From: Bradyrhizobium huanghuaihaiense
Lineage (GTDB): Bacteria > Pseudomonadota > Alphaproteobacteria > Rhizobiales > Xanthobacteraceae
Direction: 5' to 3'
Assembly: GCF_007830635.1 (NCBI RefSeq)
Contig: NZ_VLLA01000005.1
Coordinates: forward strand, 124,001-188,000
DNA length: 64,000 bases
Shown: positions 60,462-64,000 of the stretch, in pieces
Position numbering within the stretch: the first letter of the stretch is position 1
Layout of the letters: each line of letters opens with the position of its first letter
The notes under the pieces: generated by a model
What the model saw: the letters and a program-made list of their open reading frames with translations, nothing else
The model's database searches: none
What the model was told of the DNA's origin: nothing
Made by a program: the position numbers and the translations under genes

Positions 60462-60580
60462 ATCAGGGAAATCCCCGAGATCAGCAACAGAACGAGCACG
60501 GTCTTGCGAAAGACCGTCTCGTTGACGCGGTGAAAGGCGAGCACGCCGAATACCGAACCGGCTTCGCGGCCGGCGCGGCA
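60458..60580 (-). pseudogene. Remnant of a TauE/SafE-type permease (C-terminal end)
   Basis: The minus strand reads GSVFGVLAFHRVNETVFRKT followed by VLVLLLISGISLI and a stop, which looks like the last 40 residues of a sulfite exporter TauE/SafE family protein. No upstream part or start exists; a different gene ends at 60583. Its stop overlaps the RND stop. Too short to function. Confidence 0.5.
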
Positions 60581-60582
60581 AG

Positions 60583-61095
60583 TTACTTCCGGTTCTCCTC
60601 GCAGAACTTCAGCGCGGCGAGCGCCTCGCCGGCGCGCGGGATCTGCATCTCGATGCTGTCGTCGTCGTCATCCTCGAAATCGAGCGTGAGGCGCTTGGCC
60701 TTGGAGAGCCGGTCCATGATCGACTGGTCGTACTCGAAGATGCCGCGCACGGTGGTCTTGTCCATGACTTCCCACTTCGCCTTCTTCATGATGTCGGCGT
60801 CATCAGTGCCGACATCGGCGCGGAGGATCTCGCCGACCTTGTCCCACTCCCAGCCGTCATAGATCATCACGATGACGATGGCCTTGTCGGAATAGGTGAT
60901 GACAATGACGTAGTCGCGGTTCTCGTCCTCCTTGTCCTTGTAGCCGCGGCTCGCATTGCAATGCGTGTCCTGCGTCCGCTTCTCGATGGTCCAGTCGCCG
61001 ACCTTGGCTTGTTGCGCAAGCGCGGGCCTCGAGCTCAAGGCGGCTGCGCTCAAGGCGCCCACGAGAATTCCGGCGCCGAGAAGAGATCGTTGCAT
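60583..61095 (-). CDS. Secreted hypothetical protein with acidic C-terminal patch
   Basis: 170 aa from ATG 61095 with GGAGG six bases upstream. Signal peptide MQRSLLGAGILVGALSAAAL, cleavage near ALAQQ. Mature part begins KVGDWTIEKR with Cys residues (DTHCNAS, LKFCEEN) that may pair, and includes a run of five Asp (DFEDDDDDSIEMQ). The GDWTIEKR start resembles IalB-like periplasmic proteins, but the rest does not clearly match. Function unknown. Confidence 0.7.
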   Translation of the reverse strand: MQRSLLGAGILVGALSAAALSSRPALAQQAKVGDWTIEKRTQDTHCNASRGYKDKEDENRDYVIVITYSDKAIVIVMIYDGWEWDKVGEILRADVGTDDADIMKKAKWEVMDKTTVRGIFEYDQSIMDRLSKAKRLTLDFEDDDDDSIEMQIPRAGEALAALKFCEENRK

Positions 61096-61191
61096 GTCAG
61101 CCTCCAGCGCGTCCCACGCAGAGATGACCACCTCTGCCGGCCGCTCGCAAGGCTTTCGGGCCGTGGGCGAGACAACGGCCAGCGGCCGGCC

Positions 61192-61638
61192 CTACCCTCT
61201 TCGCGGTACGATCGCGATCGGGGTGAAGGTGTAAACCTCCTCGCCGTTCTGGTTGAACATCGTCCATTTCACCAGCGCGATGCCCTGCGGCTTCGACTTC
61301 GAAGGCGTCAGGCTCATGACCTCCCCGACCAGATGCAGGCGGTCGTTGGGCCGCACCGGCATGGTCCAGCGCAGCCCATCAACACCGGCGCCAATCAGCG
61401 GATGCGGGCCGAAGGGGCGGGTCTGGACCGCGAGGTTCATCGCCATCGCGGCGGTGTGCCATCCCGAGGCGGCAAGCCCCTTGAACAAGGTTTCCTTGGC
61501 CGCCTCATGGTCGAGATGCATCGGCTGCGGATCGTACTCGGCGGCGAAGCGCTTGATGTCGGCTTCGGTGACCACCACCTCGGGCGACTTGAACCGCATT
61601 CCAATGGTGAGATCGTCGAACCATTCGACCTGCGCCAT
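61192..61638 (-). CDS. MaoC-like hot-dog dehydratase
   Basis: 148 aa from ATG 61638 with GAGG seven bases upstream. Hot-dog fold with catalytic motif FAAEYDPQPMHLDHEAA (Asp and His of the hydratase-2 motif). Central helix LFKGLAASGWHTAAMAMNL. Hydrates or dehydrates an enoyl-thioester. Monocistronic by position. Confidence 0.88.
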   Translation of the reverse strand: MAQVEWFDDLTIGMRFKSPEVVVTEADIKRFAAEYDPQPMHLDHEAAKETLFKGLAASGWHTAAMAMNLAVQTRPFGPHPLIGAGVDGLRWTMPVRPNDRLHLVGEVMSLTPSKSKPQGIALVKWTMFNQNGEEVYTFTPIAIVPRRG

Positions 61639-61836
61639 GATTTTGCCTCGCAATATCGTACGCCGCTGCCGGGAGTGCGCGGTTCAAGGGATTTAGCGAA
61701 ATTGCGATGTAACGGGTCCGCCGCGAACAAGCCAGCCCAGGGTTCCCCCGCGAAACCTCTTTCCCGGTGCGACGAAACACGCCTGAAACAGATCGCCGGT
61801 TAAGTCGTTGTCAAAATAAATACAGGGACGGCCACC

Positions 61837-61920
61837 ATGCATTTCCTCCTCGACCTGATCTACGATTATGCCTGCTGCAAGAACCTCGTCGCGCAGTCGC
61901 CACGGGAGGACGAGCTATGA
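61837..61920 (+). CDS. Small ORF, 27 aa
   Basis: ATG 61837 with AGGGACGG upstream; MHFLLDLIYDYACCKNLVAQ then SPREDEL. Its stop overlaps the ATG of the next small ORF (ATGA), suggesting translational coupling. Amphipathic, possibly membrane-associated. No family recognised. Confidence 0.45.
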   Translation: MHFLLDLIYDYACCKNLVAQSPREDEL

Positions 61921-62009
61921 TTGAGCTGATCTCCGCCCTCCTCGCGCTCTGCAGCATCGGCATCTTTGCGGCGCATGCGCTGGATGCCTATCGCACCACG
62001 CATTACTGA
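61917..62009 (+). CDS. Small membrane ORF, 30 aa
   Basis: MIELISALLALCSIGIFAAH followed by ALDAYRTTHY: one transmembrane helix and a short polar tail, like many single-span small proteins. GGGAGGACGAG lies just upstream. Coupled to the preceding ORF by ATGA. Confidence 0.5.
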   Translation: MIELISALLALCSIGIFAAHALDAYRTTHY

Positions 62010-62027
62010 GTGCGTCGCACCGGCGTC

Positions 62028-62450
62028 CTAAAACGGCCGCCGGTAAAAATGTTCTGAATGCGTCGCGGGCGGAAACCTGTTGGCGAGCGCGAGCGCCCCC
62101 TTTTCGTCCGTCTCGAGCGCGATCTTCTGCGCCAGCATCACGTCGCCGGGCACGAGGAAGCCTGACGGGACGAAGCACCACCCCATCGTCGCGTGACCGG
62201 CATCGTCGACCTCGTGGACGTTGGCGGCCGTGCCATAATGAATGCGATACCGCTTGCCGGTATCGCAGCCGATGACGTCGAAATACCGGTGCTGCTCGAA
62301 CTGTGCGCGCTGCTCCGCCGTCAGCCACTCGGCCAGAAGCCGGCGGCCCCGCGCATCGGGCGTGTTCTCGCCGAAGAAGCGCCGGTAGAGTTCGCGCAGC
62401 GCGTGCAACCGGGCACGCGCGGGCGCGCGGAACCAGAGTGCCGCGAACAT
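62028..62450 (-). CDS. Conserved hypothetical protein
   Basis: 140 aa. Contains LLAEWLTAEQRAQFEQHRYFDVIGCDTGKRYRIHYG and VCFVPSG-like GWCFVPSGFLVPGDVMLAQKIALE, separated into two blocks; Cys residues flank. Cytoplasmic, no known family. 12 bases after the next gene (62463-62684) on the same strand, so probably one operon. Confidence 0.65.
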   Translation of the reverse strand: MFAALWFRAPARARLHALRELYRRFFGENTPDARGRRLLAEWLTAEQRAQFEQHRYFDVIGCDTGKRYRIHYGTAANVHEVDDAGHATMGWCFVPSGFLVPGDVMLAQKIALETDEKGALALANRFPPATHSEHFYRRPF

Positions 62451-62462
62451 GAGCAGCTCAGA

Positions 62463-62684
62463 TCAGCCGCCGACCAAGCGGGGATAGAACAGCGTTTCCT
62501 GCGCGGTCGGATCGAACGACTTGATACGGGTGACTTCGCCGGGTCCGGTTCGGAAGGCGGCGGTGAAGCCGGCTCCGGTCAGCTCCCGAAAGCGCTGCTC
62601 GGCTCGCGCCAGCGCTTCGGCATTGCCAGGATCAAACTCGTGGCGGGTGTCGCCAGTCTGGTCCATCACGATCTGGGTTGCCAT
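62463..62684 (-). CDS. Small conserved hypothetical protein
   Basis: 73 aa, ATG 62684, GAGGAG upstream. HEFDPGNAEALARAEQRFRE is helical, then GAGFTAAFRTGPGEVTRIKSFDP. The ubiquitin-like small-domain look (short alpha plus strands) is only an impression. Likely cotranscribed with the 140-aa gene downstream. Confidence 0.6.
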   Translation of the reverse strand: MATQIVMDQTGDTRHEFDPGNAEALARAEQRFRELTGAGFTAAFRTGPGEVTRIKSFDPTAQETLFYPRLVGG

Positions 62685-62835
62685 AGTTGAGTCTCCTCAT
62701 GCCCAGCCCTGAAACGGATCAAAGCAAACCTCGTGCCGTCGGTTCCCAAGTGCAACAACTTTCTCGCACCAGTGCATCACGCCTTGCTGAGTAAGAGCAT
62801 TTTCGAGCGAAGTGGACGTTCGAAACGGGCTCTCG

Positions 62836-63651
62836 TCAGCGCGATGCGGCCGCCCCTCCCCCCTCGTCGATCTGCCGGCCCATCAGCGCAATTGCCTTCT
62901 GATAGACGCCGGCGGCATTCCAGGCCTCGATCGCCGCGAAATTCGCCTCGCCCGGCTGGTAACCGGCTCCCGCACGCCAGCCGTGGGCCTTGAGGAAATT
63001 CGCGGTCGAGTTCAGCGCGTTGGCAGCGACCTCGAGATTGCCGGTACCATAAGCCAGGATGTTCTTTGGCATGAACTGGGTCTGACCGACCTCGCCATGC
63101 ATGGAGCCACGGGTCGATCCCGACAGGGTGCCGCGGTCGATCAGCTTCAGCGCGGCATAGAGCTGGTCGGTGAAGAATTCGGGACGACGGCAATCATAAG
63201 CGAGCGTCGCGATCGAGGAGAGCATGTTCTGGTTGCCGCGCTGGCTGCCGAAGCCGGTCTCCATGCCCCAGATCGCGATCAGCGGCCCGGGCGGGACGCC
63301 ATAGCGCTGCTGGATCGAGGCAAACAAGGCGGCCTGCGACTGCTTGAGCTGCCGCCCCTTGGCGACGATGGTGGTGGCGCCCCGCTTGGCGAGGAACTGG
63401 TCGAGCGACAGCGAGAAGCTGCGCTGGCCGCGGTCGGCCGCAATGGTGGCGCTGGCGTAATTGGTCTGCATCAAGGCCGAGATCGCGGTCTGGCCAATAC
63501 CCTTTCCTTGCGCCTCCGCGCTGAACTCGCGCTTCCAGGCCTCGAAGCCGGCCGGCGAGCTGCCGCATTGCGCGGCCTCGGCCGAAGGCAGGCAGAGTAG
63601 CAGCGCGGCCGCGCCAATCACCGCCGTTGCGACTGTCCTGCCCTTGATCAT
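62836..63651 (-). CDS. Lytic murein transglycosylase (MltB-like, SLT_2)
   Basis: 271 aa from ATG 63651 with AGAGGA upstream. Signal peptide to about residue 26 (PSAEAAQ). Catalytic Glu in IAIWGMETGFGSQRGNQNML; GEVGQTQFMPKNIL and ANFLKAHGWRAGAGY complete the family pattern. Cleaves peptidoglycan in the periplasm, forming anhydro-muropeptides. No peptidoglycan-binding domain follows, so it is a short form. Confidence 0.9.
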   Translation of the reverse strand: MIKGRTVATAVIGAAALLLCLPSAEAAQCGSSPAGFEAWKREFSAEAQGKGIGQTAISALMQTNYASATIAADRGQRSFSLSLDQFLAKRGATTIVAKGRQLKQSQAALFASIQQRYGVPPGPLIAIWGMETGFGSQRGNQNMLSSIATLAYDCRRPEFFTDQLYAALKLIDRGTLSGSTRGSMHGEVGQTQFMPKNILAYGTGNLEVAANALNSTANFLKAHGWRAGAGYQPGEANFAAIEAWNAAGVYQKAIALMGRQIDEGGGAAASR

Positions 63652-63769
63652 TGCGCATTCCTCTTGCTGATGCGCGACCGGCTCGCGCGAGCGCATGATC
63701 CTACGTCAGTTGCAATCGCTCAAGTCCCGCCAGATACAATCAATCCAAGCAAAGCCCTTGACACGCGCC

Positions 63770-64000
63770 TTACGTTCCCTCCGCCCCCAGCAGGAAATCC
63801 ACCATGATGCTCTGATGCTGCTGGTACATGTCCGTGCCGGTCCCGGTCACGCAACCGATCCTGCGGGCGGCTGCGATGAACGGCGAGACCTCTGGCTTTG
63901 TGATCACGCAGCCGCAATAGGCGGATGGCGCAAGCCGCGCGACGTCGACCGGCAACGGGTCGCCATCCTTCATCCCTGCGGGCGTCGCATTGGCGACAAA
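63770..64000 (-). CDS. Shikimate dehydrogenase-like protein, partial
   Basis: C-terminal 76 codons only; the gene runs off the right edge. NATPAGMKDGDPLPVDV is the shikimate/quinate dehydrogenase cofactor-binding block, followed by TKPEVSPFIAAARRIGC and the conserved end TGTDMYQQHQSIMVDFLLG. Catalytic residues lie outside the window. It could be a quinate/shikimate or related dehydrogenase. Confidence 0.75.
   Translation of the reverse strand, partial: FVANATPAGMKDGDPLPVDVARLAPSAYCGCVITKPEVSPFIAAARRIGCVTGTGTDMYQQHQSIMVDFLLGAEGT

Overview
The window looks like chromosome of a high-GC alphaproteobacterium of the Bradyrhizobium/Nitrobacteraceae type. This is inferred from gene families (IalB, LivKHMGF, orphan Bug/TctC binding protein, IclR/GntR/TetR-controlled catabolic operons) and from bradyrhizobial-style intergenic inverted repeats at 596-698, 8551-8627, 53334-53541 and 57105-57214. 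No species is assigned.

Layout. 1-9184 is backbone: IalB, a cytoplasmic-type arylsulfatase divergent from a TetR regulator, a complete branched-chain amino-acid type ABC transporter (livKHMGF) and a DUF1428 protein. 9185-30879 is a genomic island of about 21.7 kb in the 3' end of a tRNA-Gln(CUG) gene. It is bounded by an 18-bp direct repeat, carries a tyrosine integrase at its left end, and has a three-copy CGTT-GGGG iteron array about 60 bp inside each end. 30937-64000 is backbone again: a BTAD/TPR regulator with a GGY-repeat PAP2 protein and an eqolisin-like protein; a six-gene four-carbon sugar-acid type operon with IclR control; RNase Z-like, ABM-domain, guanine deaminase and MFS genes; a GntR-ALDH-MFS-amidase run; a TetR-controlled RND efflux pump whose adaptor gene is frameshifted; then small conserved genes, a lytic transglycosylase and the 3' part of an aroE-like gene running off the window.

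Island cargo. (a) A three-gene operon of DNA methyltransferase, a protein with both an N-terminal Hsp90-like ATPase and a C-terminal histidine-kinase ATPase, and a receiver-like protein; it resembles a defence or restriction system wired as a two-component pair. (b) A serine recombinase, a silent pyrimidine-rich stretch of about 680 bp, a LAGLIDADG-like protein, a zinc-finger gene split across two frames, and a miniature family-A polymerase-like protein. (c) An XRE regulator with a membrane protein, and an ApeA-type HEPN anti-phage protein. (d) A graspetide (omega-ester/amide RiPP) locus: a 59-aa precursor with a Thr/Lys then Asp/Glu core, an MvdC/MvdD-type ATP-grasp ligase, and a divergent ABC exporter followed by a CDC123-like ATP-grasp gene. 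(e) A second HEPN-like protein and a small membrane protein.

The strongest candidates for a previously undescribed system are the graspetide plus CDC123-like cluster and the methyltransferase/dual-ATPase/receiver operon. All assignments come from reading motifs by eye; no database search was run.
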